This document shows, piece by piece, positions 23,925-34,974 of a DNA stretch of 64,000 nucleotides (position 1 is the stretch's first letter; each line of letters starts with the position of its first letter). The position numbers were made by a program, and so were the translations under genes. The DNA is taken from the NCBI GenBank assembly GCA_003508835.1, contig PUFA01000070.1, positions 7,453,001 through 7,517,000 of the forward strand, read 5' to 3'. The stretch comes from Eonycteris spelaea (lineage: Eukaryota; Chordata; Mammalia; Chiroptera; Pteropodidae). The notes under the pieces are model-generated. The model was given only the letters and a program-made list of their open reading frames with translations, was not told the origin of the DNA and searched no databases.

Positions 23925-24035
23925 CAGAGGCAGCAAGAGCTGATGGTTCACATCCAGGCTCTGCCTCTCCCAGGTCCGTGACCTTGGGCTAGTCTTTTAA
24001 ACTCTTCATGCCTCTTGTCCACATTTTAATAATCA
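23925..24035 (+). repeat. MIR SINE fragment
   Basis: 'Cacatccaggctctgcctct', 'ggtccgtgaccttgggctag' and 'cttttaaactcttcatgcct' follow the MIR core with its conserved 'gtgaccttggg' string. Confidence 0.6.
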
Positions 24036-25450
24036 TGGTTTTTTTTTCTGTACTTATTATATTTTGACATCTGAGGGGGCCTTACAGACCTGGAGAAAGA
24101 CTGGCTTCCCCAGGACTAGTTAATTCTTAAGGATAGTAAACAATTACTTGAGAGCATGCATTTCATATGCAAACCAACTAATACTAAGTTTATATCCCCA
24201 ACTACCCTCTTTATCTAACTTCTCATATACCAAGCCAATATTTATCCACCTCAATGCATCCAAGGCAGGTACCAGACAACTAGACCACCTCAGTAGCCAG
24301 GAGCCCACTGAAATTACTCAAACGTGCCATCCCTAAACTGTTACTCTGCCGTGCTTACCTTTCCTGCATTAGCCTCAGTAAAGGCTTTCTTGCTGCTGCT
24401 TCTGCTTCCTGACAAATCTGGTGCTTCTCTGTGGTCCTGTGTGGCATGGCAACCCCTTCTCTTAGAAAAGAAAAGTAATAAATTTCTTTCAATGGCATTG
24501 ACCTCTCTGTGTCATCACACAGTCACCTCCATATATTAAAATCATGAGTACTATGAGACAACATCAAAAATGAAGATAATAGTAATAATAGGTTGTCACA
24601 AATAGGATTAAAAGACCCACAAGTCTAATACACATTGCTCCAAGCACCGTATGTACTTAATTGATGCTGCTTATTATTTTTTAAGAATGTTAACATTTTT
24701 GGATACAATGATAGTATGTCAACAACAAAAGAATGCCTTTAATTAATCTTTAACTTTAAAAACAAACAATAAAGGAACTCTATTCATACACAGTATTGTT
24801 TTAGAAAATGCCAATAATAACTATCACATTGTAATCTGAAAAAAAAAGTTACTGTCAGGCCAATTTTATGATTTAATGATATCAATAAATAACTTCTTGA
24901 AAGACTGGATGATTTATGCCAATTTAAGGATGTCATTTCTATCTTCTGCAATGTTGTTCCAACTAGACAACTTCCCCAAGAGACTCCCAGCTGCTGGTAA
25001 TATCATAATCTGCCTTCCCTGGGAAGAAAAGAAGCACGGAGCAAGCATGCCCACGGTGGGAATGACTGTTGCATCCCCCATTGTTTTGGAGAAGCTTGGC
25101 ACATTTTGAATAACCAAATCAAGAACCACATTTTTCTGCCTATGTTCTCATGTTCAGCATGAACCACAAACTCTGACCTAGGACCATATTTAAAGGCCAC
25201 TCTTGACTGTGTTCTCTGTCTAAGGGGCTCGAAGCCAACCTGGTCCTTCCCCTCACCTGAAACCATCCCAAACTCTTTAATGTAAGACACAAGCAAATCA
25301 GGGAGTTGTAAAAGGATTTACAGATAAGGGAAGTGTTTTCTGTTAAGATAGTTAACAGTGACCCAAACTTTTCTTGTTAAACACAGATGCTCATTTCTGT
25401 ACCACACAGATGTGGTAGAAAAAAGGAGTATATGAAAACAAAAAGGTGGC
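24036..25450. other. Unique sequence
   Basis: No repeat recognised. Overlapping frames on both strands at 24876-25296 (up to 97 codons) are mutually contradictory, and none shows a known domain. Confidence 0.42.
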
Positions 25451-25454
25451 ACAA

Positions 25455-25515
25455 ATTCTGGAGAATTTTAGCATGCATCACAGTCACCTTGAGGGCTTGT
25501 TATTATGCCTCTGAG
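25455..25515. mobile_element. Possible MER5A fragment
   Basis: 'Atcacagtcaccttgagggc' followed by 'ttgtta' resembles the 'agaatcacctggagggcttg' end of MER5A. Very short. Confidence 0.35.
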
Positions 25516-26318
25516 ATGATTAATTTGACATACTTTCCCCTACTCCTCTGATCCTCCCACTGGATATTATACATACACAGTATGAAAGGTGGAGAGAAGG
25601 CAGACTGACTAGGATCTTGAGACCCAAAGAAGGATACAGTAGTGAGTTCTCTGAGGTTTTCGGTTCCCACCCACCACCTCATATAACCCCAGACTTCTAG
25701 TGAAAGAAACTAGCAACCAGGAAATGCCTCAACAAAAGGACTCGGAAAGGAGAAGCCTGAAAAAGAGAAACTTGTAGAAAATAACAGCTTCATTCCAGCA
25801 AAAACACCACAGAAAAAAAAAAAACTGTAGCCACACCCGAGCCACAAAGGCTGAGTAGGGACCTTGGACATTTATCCTAGGGAGACTGTAGTGAAACACT
25901 CATCCCCCTGCTGGGTGATACTAATGAAAGTCAGTCATGGGTCCAGGACTTCCTTCCCCTCCATCCAGTAATGAGCACTCTATGTCAGGTGAGACCGTGT
26001 GGGGATCCTGGACTTCCATTAGCACCCAGCAGGAATGAAGTGCCTTTCTCCCCTCACTGAGGTGTTATCATGGAAATTAAGGCTTTCACCCATTACCCAG
26101 CAGTAATGAGATCACCTTCACCACAGTGTCAGTGGAGCTCAAATTCCCCCCCAAACTAGAACTAAGGAGCTCTCCTCCTGAGTGTCAAGGGAGACTGAGA
26201 AAGGAACCAGGACTTCTATTCCAACCTGGCAGTCATAAGGTTATACACCACCACTACAAAAGCCTCAGCAAATAAATAGAAAGTCTCAGCAGAATGATAG
26301 ATGGCATAAAGGAAACAA

Positions 26319-26585
26319 ATGGAAATTTTAGAATTGGAAAGTACGATAACTGAAATGAAAACTAGGATAGCACTATATAAGGAGAGGACAGAGGAAGACT
26401 CAGTCAATTGGAAGACAGGGGTGATAGAAACAAAGAAGCTTAAAAACCAGAAAGAGAGAGAGAGAGAAGAAAGAAAAGGGGGAGGAAGGCAAGAAGGGAG
26501 GGATGAAGGGAGGAAGGAAGAAAGAAAGGAAGAAAGAAAGAAAAGAAACACAGACTCAAGAACCATGGAACTCTACAAAATCTAA
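26319..26585 (+). pseudogene. Degraded L1 ORF1 coiled-coil remnant
   Basis: An 88-codon frame beginning MEILELESTITEMKTRIALY resembles the coiled-coil part of the L1 ORF1 RNA-binding protein ('ELESTITEMK...' with heptad-like spacing). It runs into a Lys/Glu/Arg-rich stretch made by a purine microsatellite and ends early. The RNA-recognition and C-terminal domains of ORF1p are only present as out-of-frame remnants downstream. Confidence 0.5.
26453..26548 (+). repeat. Purine (GA/GGAA/AAAG) low-complexity tract
   Basis: GA dinucleotides and GGAA/AAAG units cover about 95 bp in place of part of the L1 ORF1. It probably grew from the purine-rich coding sequence. Confidence 0.85.
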
Positions 26586-26646
26586 CTTTTGTGTCATTGG
26601 AGTCTCAGAGGAAAGGAGAAACAGGAAGGAGCTTAAAACAAAACTA

Positions 26647-26694
26647 AAAAAAAAAATAAAAATAATAATAAATAATAATAATAATAATAATAAT
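26647..26694 (+). repeat. A-rich / (AAT)n microsatellite
   Basis: An A-run followed by about 12 AAT units inside the L1. Confidence 0.92.
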
Positions 26695-28059
26695 AGCTGA
26701 AAGCTTCCCAAACTTGGCAAAATTTCCAAACAAGATAACCCAAAGAAATCCAAGCTGAGACGTCATAATTAAACTTCTGAAAACAAGTCAAAGAAAATAC
26801 CTTTATAGCAGATAGGGAAATAAGCACCCTACCTATGAAAGTAAAACAGTTCGAACGACTGCAAATTTCTCATCAGAAACCATGGAGGCCAGGAAGAAAG
26901 AGCACAATTTTTTCAGGTAGAGAGAGAGAGAGAAATATCAACTCAGAACCTTATACATAGAGAAAATATCTTTCAGGAAATAAGAGGAATGAAGACATTC
27001 TCAGATGTTGAAAAACGAGGAGAGTTTGTTTTGAGCAGACCTACAAAGAATGGTTAAAGGAAGATCTATCCTAAAAAAGAAAGAAACTAATAAAAGAAGA
27101 AACGTTGAAAACGGGGAAAGAAGCAAGGTAAGCAAAATCATAAATAAATACAATGGGCTTTTCTTCTCAGCTCAAAATTTTCTAAATTATGTTTCATGGT
27201 TGAAGCAAAAATTATAACCCCTTTTATGTTATATATGTGGTTCTAAATGTATGTAGAAAAAAATACTTAAGACAATTATATATAAAGAAAGTAAAAGGGC
27301 ATAAAGGAAGGTAAGTTTTCTATACTTAAATTGTTAAAATAATGCCAATAGATTTCAATAAATTATGTATAAGAAAGAATACAAAATGATACAGTCACTC
27401 TGGAAAATAGTTTGGAAATTCCTTTAAAAATTTAATATGCAACTGCCAGACAAGCCAGCAACTGTACCTCTGGGTACTTATCTCAGAGAAATGAAGACTT
27501 ATGTTTATAAAAAAAAAAACCTGTCCATGAATGTTTATATTAATATTATTTGTAATAGTAAAAAAAATAAAAGCCAAATGTTCTTACTGGTGAATGGTTA
27601 AATAAACTGTGATCCATCCACACCATGACTCATACTCAACAATAAAAAGGATGAACTATTGATTCAATAATCTGGATGAATTTCCAGACAATTACGTTTA
27701 GTGAAAAAAACCAACCGCAAAAGGTTACGTTCTGTATGATCCCATTTACATAACATTCTTGAAATGACGAATTATAGAATTAAGAACAGATTAGTGGTTG
27801 CCAGGAGTTAAGAAGGAGGTGAAAGCAGAAAGGAGGTGTGTATGGGTATAAAGGGCAACATGAGGGATCCTTGTGGGAATAGATATGTTCTGTATCAACG
27901 TCAATATCCTGGTTGTGATACTGTATTATCGTTTTGCGAAGATGTTACCACCAGAGAAAACTGACTAAAGGCTGCAGGGTATCTCTCTGTATTGTTTTCT
28001 ATAAGTACATGTGAAGCTACAATTATCTCCAAATAAAAAGTTTAAAAACTGGACTCCAC

Positions 28060-28165
28060 TGACAGAGCTTTGATTCCATAAATCTAAGGTAGTGCCTGGC
28101 AATCTGCACATGATTCCAATGTTGCTGGTTGGAATCACCATACTTTGAGAACCACTATCCTAAAG
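28060..28165 (+). mobile_element. MER5-type hAT fragment
   Basis: 'Gtgcctggcaatctgcacat', 'gattccaatgttgctggttg' and the terminal 'actttgagaaccactatcc' match the right end of MER5A/B. It sits directly after the L1 tail. Confidence 0.55.
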
Positions 28166-28169
28166 AAAA

Positions 28170-28740
28170 AGAAATTTTTGTTTCTAGAGAAAAGCCTACA
28201 GAAGGCATTCTATCCAGAAATTCTTTCCTCCCATCTCAAACCAAAATATCAATATAAATAACCCCTTCTAGAGTGCTAAGTACGGAAGTAAGAGAAAGAA
28301 GAGAGACTGGAAAGAAACCAGTCTTAAGGCCTGTTCTAATCTTAAGACCAATGTGGAAAGACCAGTGTGCTGCCATTGTGGCCAGGAAGACAAGAAATTG
28401 GTGGCCAGAGAAGTCACTGTCTCTGTAGTCGGGCATTGCTCTTTAACATAGTGGACCTTAATGCTGGCTTGGAACCAGGAACATTTGTGGTAAAAATAGA
28501 GCTTTCTGGATATCCCTGCACAACCAATGGAATCCCTACTTTCACTATGCTTCCCAAGAAACCCTGGGTTGGAGTCTTGTGATATTAGATAAAGAATCAC
28601 CCAGGAGGAGTAGAGGGCAAGCCACCAGTGTGGACTGGTGTGGAGCAGTGGGGGCTCCAGGTGAGACACAGGACCTTCTTTGCCATCCAGACAGAAAGGC
28701 TTCTCCTTTAGCAGTTGTAATAGCTGCCTTTCATGAGCAC
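28170..28740. other. Unique sequence containing the longest open frame (176 codons, minus)
   Basis: The minus frame at 28268-28798 (protein starting MRIKLEKVCMFL) is the longest in the window. Its first part lies in a MIR. The rest has no domain, an irregular composition rich in Leu/Ser, and no homology that I recognise. I read it as a chance frame, not a gene. Confidence 0.5.
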
Positions 28741-28744
28741 TGCT

Positions 28745-28925
28745 CTGTATGAGGCGACACACCAGGAACATGCAAACTTTCTCTAATTTTATCCTCACAA
28801 TATTCCTCCAAAGTAGCTGTTATTATCCTCATTTTATATATGAGGAGCCTAAGGTCTAGAGATGTTAACTGCTCAGTGTTATATATCTGATAAGTAATCG
28901 AGCAGGACTTCCATCTGGACAAACT
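28745..28925 (-). repeat. MIR SINE, minus
   Basis: 'Tctaattttatcctcacaat', 'gttattatcctcattttata', 'tgaggagcctaaggtctaga' and 'tgatAAGTAATCGAGCAGGAC'-type wording is the inverted MIR. Confidence 0.72.
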
Positions 28926-28929
28926 CAAC

Positions 28930-30220
28930 TTGAAAACTCAGTTTACAAAATAGTACCACTTGGATTCTCTACTACAGTATAGATGAATGAAATGGTAGGA
29001 GCAAAAGGTGGGGGGAAGGTGAATCAATAACAGCAGCAAAATAGCAAACACAACAGCTAAATGGTATGAGGAAGCAGATAATAGAGTGTATGGGGAAGGG
29101 ACACAGACTGAGTGAGGGGTGGTGACAGGAGGGAGCTAAGCAAGGCGGAAGAGTGGGTCTTAGGTAGGAAGAGACAGGGTGTCATGGAATGATGTAACAC
29201 TTACCATTAATACTATGAAATTGGTTTATTTTACATTGAGATGGAAATTTCTATTTAAAAAATAAAATAATGCAATATAAAAATATATTTAGAAGGCTGC
29301 GTATACCTTAATGAAAGCATAATGTACAACAATGCTTTAAAGAAGCAAATGTTTTCAACTTTGTTCATTTTCAGTTTAAACATTTGTTTTCCTAGAACAT
29401 ATGTCCTATAATAATCTAACACTCAATATAAAATCTAGCAGGAAATAGCCTGTTAAATATCTTCCATTGTGCTTTCTTTATCTGTCATATGTTTTAATGT
29501 GATTTTATTAAATGTGATAATTGCTCTGTTACTGCTAAGGATAATATGATACTGTTAAAAATCACCTTCCAAGGTAATTGTTTTTATGCTTTCCACCAGT
29601 ACTTGCACTCAAACTGTATGCATGACTCTTGAGTTAAATTAGGCTTGTATTTCTTATACTTGAGTCAATTTGGTCTCTTCTCCCTATGGTAAATCCAGTG
29701 CTATGCTAATTTCTTCCTCCAAATTTCAACTGTTTTACTTAACCCCAAGAACACAATACCCTTCTCTACAACTGGAGGGATAAAATATCAGAATAGACAT
29801 GTAGTGTTGCTTATACTGTCTGCTTATAATAATTGATAACTAGCAATAGTCTAGTAGTAGCAGCAACAGTGGTCATAACTGGTAGTAAACAGTAGTAGCG
29901 ATATCCAATGAAGAGCTCTAAAAGAAATGAACAATATCTGCTGTTTTGGTTAAAACAAGTTATCTGACTTTCAGGATTTCTTTTGTATTGTTCGGAGGAG
30001 AAAATGCTAACATCTGGCTCATCCAAAGAGATATCTCAGGTTATTATTTGCTGACCCCAACCCCTAAAGTTCTCAGTTTACTTTCCTTGCTCTGGGTCCA
30101 TGTTTACTGAACAGCCTTTTGGTAGTGGTTTGTCTTCCCATGTGGATTTGCCATCCAAGGAGAGAATGTCCTCATTACCCAGTATAAACATCTGAGGCTT
30201 TTCATGTTTCCCTTATAATT
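28930..30220. other. Unique sequence
   Basis: No recognised element. Mostly AT-rich, with a purine-biased patch near 28990-29180. Confidence 0.42.
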
Positions 30221-30228
30221 CTAGGAAA

Positions 30229-30319
30229 GGAAGGAAGGAAGGAAGGAAGGAAGGAAGGAAGGAAGGAAGGAAGGAAGGAAGGAAGGAAGAAAAGAAGAAA
30301 GAAAGAAGAAAGAAGAAAG

Positions 30320-30353
<34 letters not shown>

Positions 30354-30431
30354 AGGGAGGAGGGGAAGGAAGGAAGGAAGGAAGGAAGGAAGGAAGGAAG
30401 GAAGGAAGGAAGGAAGGAAGGAAGGAAGGAA
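30229..30431 (+). repeat. Compound (GGAA)n-(AAAG)n-(GA)n-(GGAA)n microsatellite
   Basis: About 15 uninterrupted GGAA units (30229-30288), then AAG/AAAG units (30289-30341), a GA run (30341-30352), and about 17 more GGAA units (30364-30431). All-purine on one strand for about 200 bp. The frame at 30213-30446 minus, coding FLPS repeats, is an artefact of this tract. Confidence 0.97.
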
Positions 30432-30522
30432 GAAATGAAACATCACCTTCCGGAAATTCTAATAAGATTTTTGTTCCTATTTCTTCTTTTGTTCACTGGA
30501 TTCTCTGTTGTCAGGGGAAAGC

Positions 30523-30955
30523 TTTCTACACAGCAAAAGAAACAATTAACAAAATGAAAAAGGGACCTATGGAATGGAAGAGAACATTTGCAATCCCTAT
30601 ATCTAAAAACAGGTTAACATCCAAAATATATAAGGAACTTATACAACTCAATAGCAAAAACAAACAAAAAATATTAAAAATGGGCAAAGGACTTAGACAT
30701 TTCCTCACAGAAGACATACCAATAGCCAACAGGTATATGAAAATATGCTCAGCATCACCAGTTAATAAGGAAATGCAAAGCGAAACTGCAATGACATATT
30801 ACCTCACACCTCTTAAGATGACTTATAAAAAATTTCAAAAAAAATAATAAATAATGACAAGGAGAAATTGTAACCCTTGACACTGTTGGTGGTGTAAAAT
30901 GTAAAACAACTGTTATGGAAAACATGGAAGTTCCCTGAAAAATTAAAAATTAAAA
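30523..30955 (+). mobile_element. L1 ORF2 C-terminal region fragment, plus
   Basis: The 97-codon frame at 30554-30847 reads KGPMEWKRTF, then NRLTSKIYKELIQLN, then MGKGLRHFLTEDI and YYLTPLKM. These are the recognisable steps of the L1 ORF2 C-terminal segment after the reverse-transcriptase domain. A frameshift or stop follows near 30847, but the nucleotide match continues ('ggagaaattgtaacccttga', 'cactgttggtggtgtaaaat') to about 30955. 5'-truncated and dead. The GGAA microsatellite lies just upstream, with no L1 sequence between. Confidence 0.82.
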
Positions 30956-31695
30956 ATTGTGGGGTTTTTATTCCTGCTTAAAACTAGGCTCCCCCTTTTA
31001 ACTTATCTATCTGGAAATTTAAGGAAGACAAAAATAGAACCACTTTGTCTTTGTTCCCAATTACCACTCAGGTCTCAGTCATCTATGAAATCAGTCCATT
31101 GTTGCTAAAGTCTTAAAAGTCTATAGAAATACTAGGAAAGTCTCTAAAGCTTATTAGTGTGTTTATATTAATTCTCAGGCAGCCTTAACATGTGTTCTAT
31201 GTGGCAGACTGTAAAATTTGACTCTTGTCTACTGTTCTTTACAATAACATTATATAAAGAGTCACCATGGATGAGAAATTTGACTCTTCGACCAAGTATG
31301 TTTGGGGAGACATGATGTTTCAGGTAAAAACATGCAACTAGTATTTGGATTACCACACAGCCTTGCTATTTGAGATCAGTTTCTGAGATAAATACCAAAA
31401 CAAATGGATAAATCTTCCAGGGTAAACTTACTATGAGATTCCAACTCTGTCTCTTGAAAATCTTGGTGGCGTCCTGCTTAGTCTTATGGAGGAGTAGCTT
31501 CAAAATAAGTATTTTTAATAATAATACTACAAAGGAAACTATCCGGAATAATGTAGAAAAAGACATAAAGACAATGCTGGCATTCTTGAACCAATGCATT
31601 AGGGCATATCTATTTTGGTATTGGGTCATTAATGTGGTGAGATTTATTTTAGGCATTGTGAATAGGACAACACATAAATACTATTACCATAAGTT
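30956..31695. other. Unique sequence
   Basis: No recognised element. Opposite-strand frames at 31366-31714 overlap and show no domain. Confidence 0.42.
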
Positions 31696-31699
31696 TTCA

Positions 31700-31900
31700 T
31701 TTATTGATCACTGACATCCTACACAGAACAAAGTATCACATATGCACAATTTCTCAAAAAATCCATGAGATAGATATAGTCATGACTATTTACAAGTAAG
31801 GAAATTGAGATTCCAAGAGTCAAAATGGATTGCTCAAGGTCACACTTATAAAAGGCCAATCTGAGATTTGAACTCAGGCTCTCCACTTGGTAAACTTCCA
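31700..31900 (-). repeat. MIR SINE, minus
   Basis: 'Aaaatccatgagatagatat', 'ttacaagtaaggaaattgag', 'attgctcaaggtcacactta' and 'gagatttgaactcaggctct' read as inverted MIR over nearly the full length. Confidence 0.8.
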
Positions 31901-32430
31901 TCTAAAGGAAATAGATGTCATAAATTTCAGTAATAAAAGATATTATCCTTACCTTGAAGATAACCTAATCAAACTACTTTTATCATTAAGATAATCAAAA
32001 ATATTAGATAATTCCTGCTATATTTTAATTATCAATCTGTAGACCTAGCCCCCCCCCAAAATTAATACTTAGAATTTCAAGTCTGAGATTCTGACAATTT
32101 CAAGAATGGTCACACATGTAAGGAAAAGGGGCTCAATGGAGCTAAAAGTCACAGAGGAAATTTTGATCTAAACAATTTCACTTGAAAAAAGAAAGGACCT
32201 TTTTGAAGGAAAAGTCTAAGATTAGAAAATAAGACATTTCTTATAGTAAGCTTGCTGCCTTACCTTTAAAACAATATAAAGAGAAGGAACTGTTTTGAAA
32301 CTCTCCTGATAAAAATACAAACGTTTCTTTAATAAGAAATTAGAAAATTTGATTTCTTTTAAGCCTCTTGATTCCTTTTGTCCATGTCTCGCCATGAACT
32401 GCAGGATCTATTTTGGAGGTTAGGAAACTC
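31901..32430. other. Unique AT-rich sequence
   Basis: No recognised element. Confidence 0.42.
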
Positions 32431-32434
32431 CAGT

Positions 32435-32615
32435 TTGTCGCCTATTTCTTTAAATAAAGTTATTGGAAAATAGCCATATCCATTCATTGATGTATTGTCT
32501 ATGGCTGCTTTTGCCTTAAAAAATAATTGCAATAGAGACCATATGACCCACAAAGCACAAAATATTTACTATCTGGCAATTTACAGAAAAAAGTTTGCCA
32601 ACCTGTAACCTGCAT
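32435..32615. mobile_element. hAT-type non-autonomous transposon, copy A
   Basis: 'Gatgtattgtctatggctgc', 'gcaatagagaccatatgacc', 'caaaatatttactatctggc' and 'aaaaaagtttgccaacctgt' follow a widespread mammalian hAT (Charlie-group) MITE. Its full consensus ends in 'aaagtttgccgacccctg'. The left end is truncated. I recognise the family but not its exact name. Confidence 0.7.
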
Positions 32616-32724
32616 AGTCTGCAGAGAAATTCAGGGAACCCTGGTTCCTTTCTAGCTCTCTGAAAGTTCTGCCTCCATGTTTTTTTCCCCATTCTCCACT
32701 TTCCTGGCATTTTATTTGGAGGGT

Positions 32725-32820
32725 TAGTTAGCTTACAAGTAAGGGTGCAGACTTCAGAACCAGACTGCTGAGGTTCAAATTCCATTTTCTCTACAACCCT
32801 GGCAAACCTGCCCAACTCCT
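32725..32820 (+). repeat. MIR SINE 5' part
   Basis: 'Gtaagggtgcagacttcaga', 'accagactgctgaggttcaa' and 'attccattttctctacaacc' match the first half of MIR. It stops before the A-rich half. Confidence 0.62.
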
Positions 32821-33189
32821 ATGTGCTTGAATTCTGTCCTCTGTGGCTACTGCTCCCATTTCTGCTCCACCATTGCTATTTTTGGCCACTCTCCACCTTC
32901 GTCTCTGTTATACTAAAATAGGAATCTCAGGACTAGCTGTTGCTGTACTTCCTGCCAGGGTGGAACTCCTAACGGTACTCGCCAGCTGTCCTTCCACACA
33001 AAACCAGAAACTGGCCTCAGTTAAGCTTTCTTCCATTTTCAGCCCTTTATAAAAGTGTCTCCTAGGAGCGAAAGTTACTTATGGATAATAAATCCAAGCT
33101 CGGTGGGGGAAGGAAATCAGTCTGTCTCCCCTCCCGCCCGCTGCAGTTTCTGGGAGTCCCACAGTGCCCCCATCCCTAGCTTCCCCTTA

Positions 33190-33290
33190 TCATGATGCCT
33201 ACTGTCATCTAGAAGTCTGCCGCTTTGACTATTCGCATACCATTTTCACAATCATTGCTAGATGAGGATACTGAGGCTGTTTGTGGCCCA
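33190..33290 (-). repeat. Possible MIR fragment, minus
   Basis: 'Cattgctagatgaggatact' and 'gaggctgtttgtggcccatg' recall the inverted 'cagatgaggaaactgaggc' of MIR. Short and weak. Confidence 0.33.
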
Positions 33291-33304
33291 TGGGAAATAC
33301 CATA

Positions 33305-33450
33305 TAACGAATAGGGAGGTGTCTGGACTTTAGTTCTGGCTCTGCTCAAAATTGTGTCATGACCTTAAGCTATCCCTTTAACCTTTCTGTATGTTCCTCT
33401 TCTAACATCTGAAATCAGGCACACTAGATAATTGCCAACTTCTCTTATAG
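33305..33450 (+). repeat. MIR SINE fragment
   Basis: 'Gtctggactttagttctggc', 'tctgctcaaaattgtgtcat', 'gaccttaagctatcccttta' and 'acctttctgtatgttcctct' follow the MIR core order. Confidence 0.55.
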
Positions 33451-34530
33451 CTGTAGGATTTTTATGAAGCTATGTAACCCTGAATGACTATAAAGAACAC
33501 TTAAAACTTGCCCAAATGAAGTCTATTCAAACAGAATTCGGCCTGAATTAAGATCATCAGCTGTCGGGCTACAGAAGCAAAGCAATGCTCTTTGTCTTAA
33601 AAAAGGCTTTAATAGTCAATCCTCTCTGGGGTCTTCTATATCAAACAGGTTCAAAAATTGTAGAAAAGAAAAAAAAACCAGTTTGCATAATCTTTTTAGA
33701 TTTATGGCAACTGTTTCTTGCAATGAAAAAGAAATCACTTACTTTTCTTAGCAATAATTTCTACACCCCAAGCTATATTTTCACATAAGCCTATAGGCTC
33801 CTGGCAGAGGAAATATATATGACAGAATATTGGAGGAGTTTAAATGTCAGATTTATTCAATGTTTTCAAAGCAATAGCTTCAATAATTAAACAATGGACT
33901 AAATTTGGGGCAATGATTAAAGGCTGTTCATTTGTATGAAGAAAGGGGAAAATATAAATTATTTGATAAATGCAAATAATAGGAAAGCATAAGTGTTCAA
34001 TTTCAATAGTATAAAAGTAAAAATTTCAAACTATTCCTGATATATTAGGAAAGGTCTTTATTTTTAATCCCACTTCAAGAGAAAGAATTAAAAGTATTGA
34101 ATTTGGGTTTGTGAGAGACATTCCTCAAATTCTATTCCTGAATAAAGAATGAATATACTAAGCACAGGTATCCATGCCTAAGTATTGTAAAGAATTCTTT
34201 GAGAATATGTTTATGGGTCACATTGATCGGTGACATATTGAAAACTATATTTTTTAGATGCTAGTTCAAGAGTTTTATCACTCCTGTTCCAATCTATTTA
34301 AAATGGAGATATCAAATTTAAAAATTTGTCTTTTATTTTTATAATTTATGGAGTCCATTAAATTAGTCTTTACAAATGGATTTACAATGCTTTTTTTCAA
34401 AAGGGAATATAGAGATCCTTGAATTTGGAGTGTGCATAGGGTGATGGTTTTGCAGAGAAGTGGCGACAAATACCAGGAAGTGTTTATTTATATCTTTATA
34501 TGAGGAACAGACCTAAGTTTAAGCAGTGTG
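33451..34530. other. Unique AT-rich sequence
   Basis: No recognised element. Confidence 0.42.
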
Positions 34531-34532
34531 CC

Positions 34533-34972
34533 TGTCACACAAGAGGCCTCTAATAGTCATAACAGTGCCCACAATGAAGGGTGACCTGCTCAAGAGCCAG
34601 AGGCCAGCTTCTACTGGTTCCAGCCAATTGGGCTTTGTAGCACACTCTCAAAGCTAAAATTCCTGGAAACACATTCAGAAAGGTTAAAAAAAAAGTCAAG
34701 ACAATGTTCAAAAATCCATCAACAATGACAAACTATCACATCACCTATGAAAGCATCCACAAGTTACTCCATTATTGACTTAGTAGGCTATAAATACTGT
34801 GTGGAGGTCCTGTGTAAGTAGAATTGTCTCTTGCCTTGGCCTCATTCTTACATACTTTAGAGGCTGAGTTCTCTTGCATGTTCCAATAAACAAGTCCTCT
34901 AGCTATGGCCCTGGCTCGCCCACATGCTAAGCCCCCTACTTGCAACCCTAGTTATCTATACTCTCCTCCACA
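34533..34972 (+). mobile_element. Candidate solitary LTR (ERVL type)
   Basis: The segment begins TGT and ends CA. It holds a TATA-like 'ctataaatactgtg' near 34790 and a polyadenylation signal 'aataaacaagtcctct' near 34885, about 95 bases apart, the layout of an LTR. Internal wording ('gacctgctcaagagccagag', 'tctactggttccagcc') recalls ERVL LTR16-like consensus. No adjoining gag or pol sequence and no clear target duplication are visible. Confidence 0.45.
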
Positions 34973-34974
34973 GC

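Larger units (their letters stand above)
25730..28055 (+). mobile_element. L1 lacking ORF2 (HAL1-like or internally deleted), plus
   Basis: The 5' part (about 25730-26260) has repeated 'aggacttccattagcaccca' and 'cagcagtaatgag' wording typical of old L1/HAL1 5' ends. Next comes ORF1-type sequence (26300-27130) with 'aagcttcccaaacttggcaa', 'ttctcatcagaaaccatgga' and 'agacattctcagatgttgaa'. It then passes through 'aagtaaaagggcataaagga' to a join near 27385. After that come 3' UTR strings 'ttcattgg/gtggttgccaggagttaag', 'ctggttgtgatactgtatta' and the terminus 'attatctccaaataaaaagt'. ORF2 is missing. ORF1 is broken by stops, and only an 88-codon N-terminal-type frame (26319-26585) remains. Confidence 0.75.

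Noticed and set aside
26216..26566. 116-codon minus frame
   Set aside because: It is the antisense of L1 ORF1 and a purine microsatellite.
28268..28798. A real protein-coding gene on the minus strand (176 codons)
   Set aside because: It starts in a MIR, has no domain, promoter or splice context, and its composition looks random. Kept only as a finding.
30213..30446. Leu/Pro/Ser repeat protein on the minus strand
   Set aside because: It is the translation of a GGAA/GAAA microsatellite.
30554..30847. Active L1 ORF2 protein
   Set aside because: Only a C-terminal piece is present, 5'-truncated and broken. It is an old fossil fragment.
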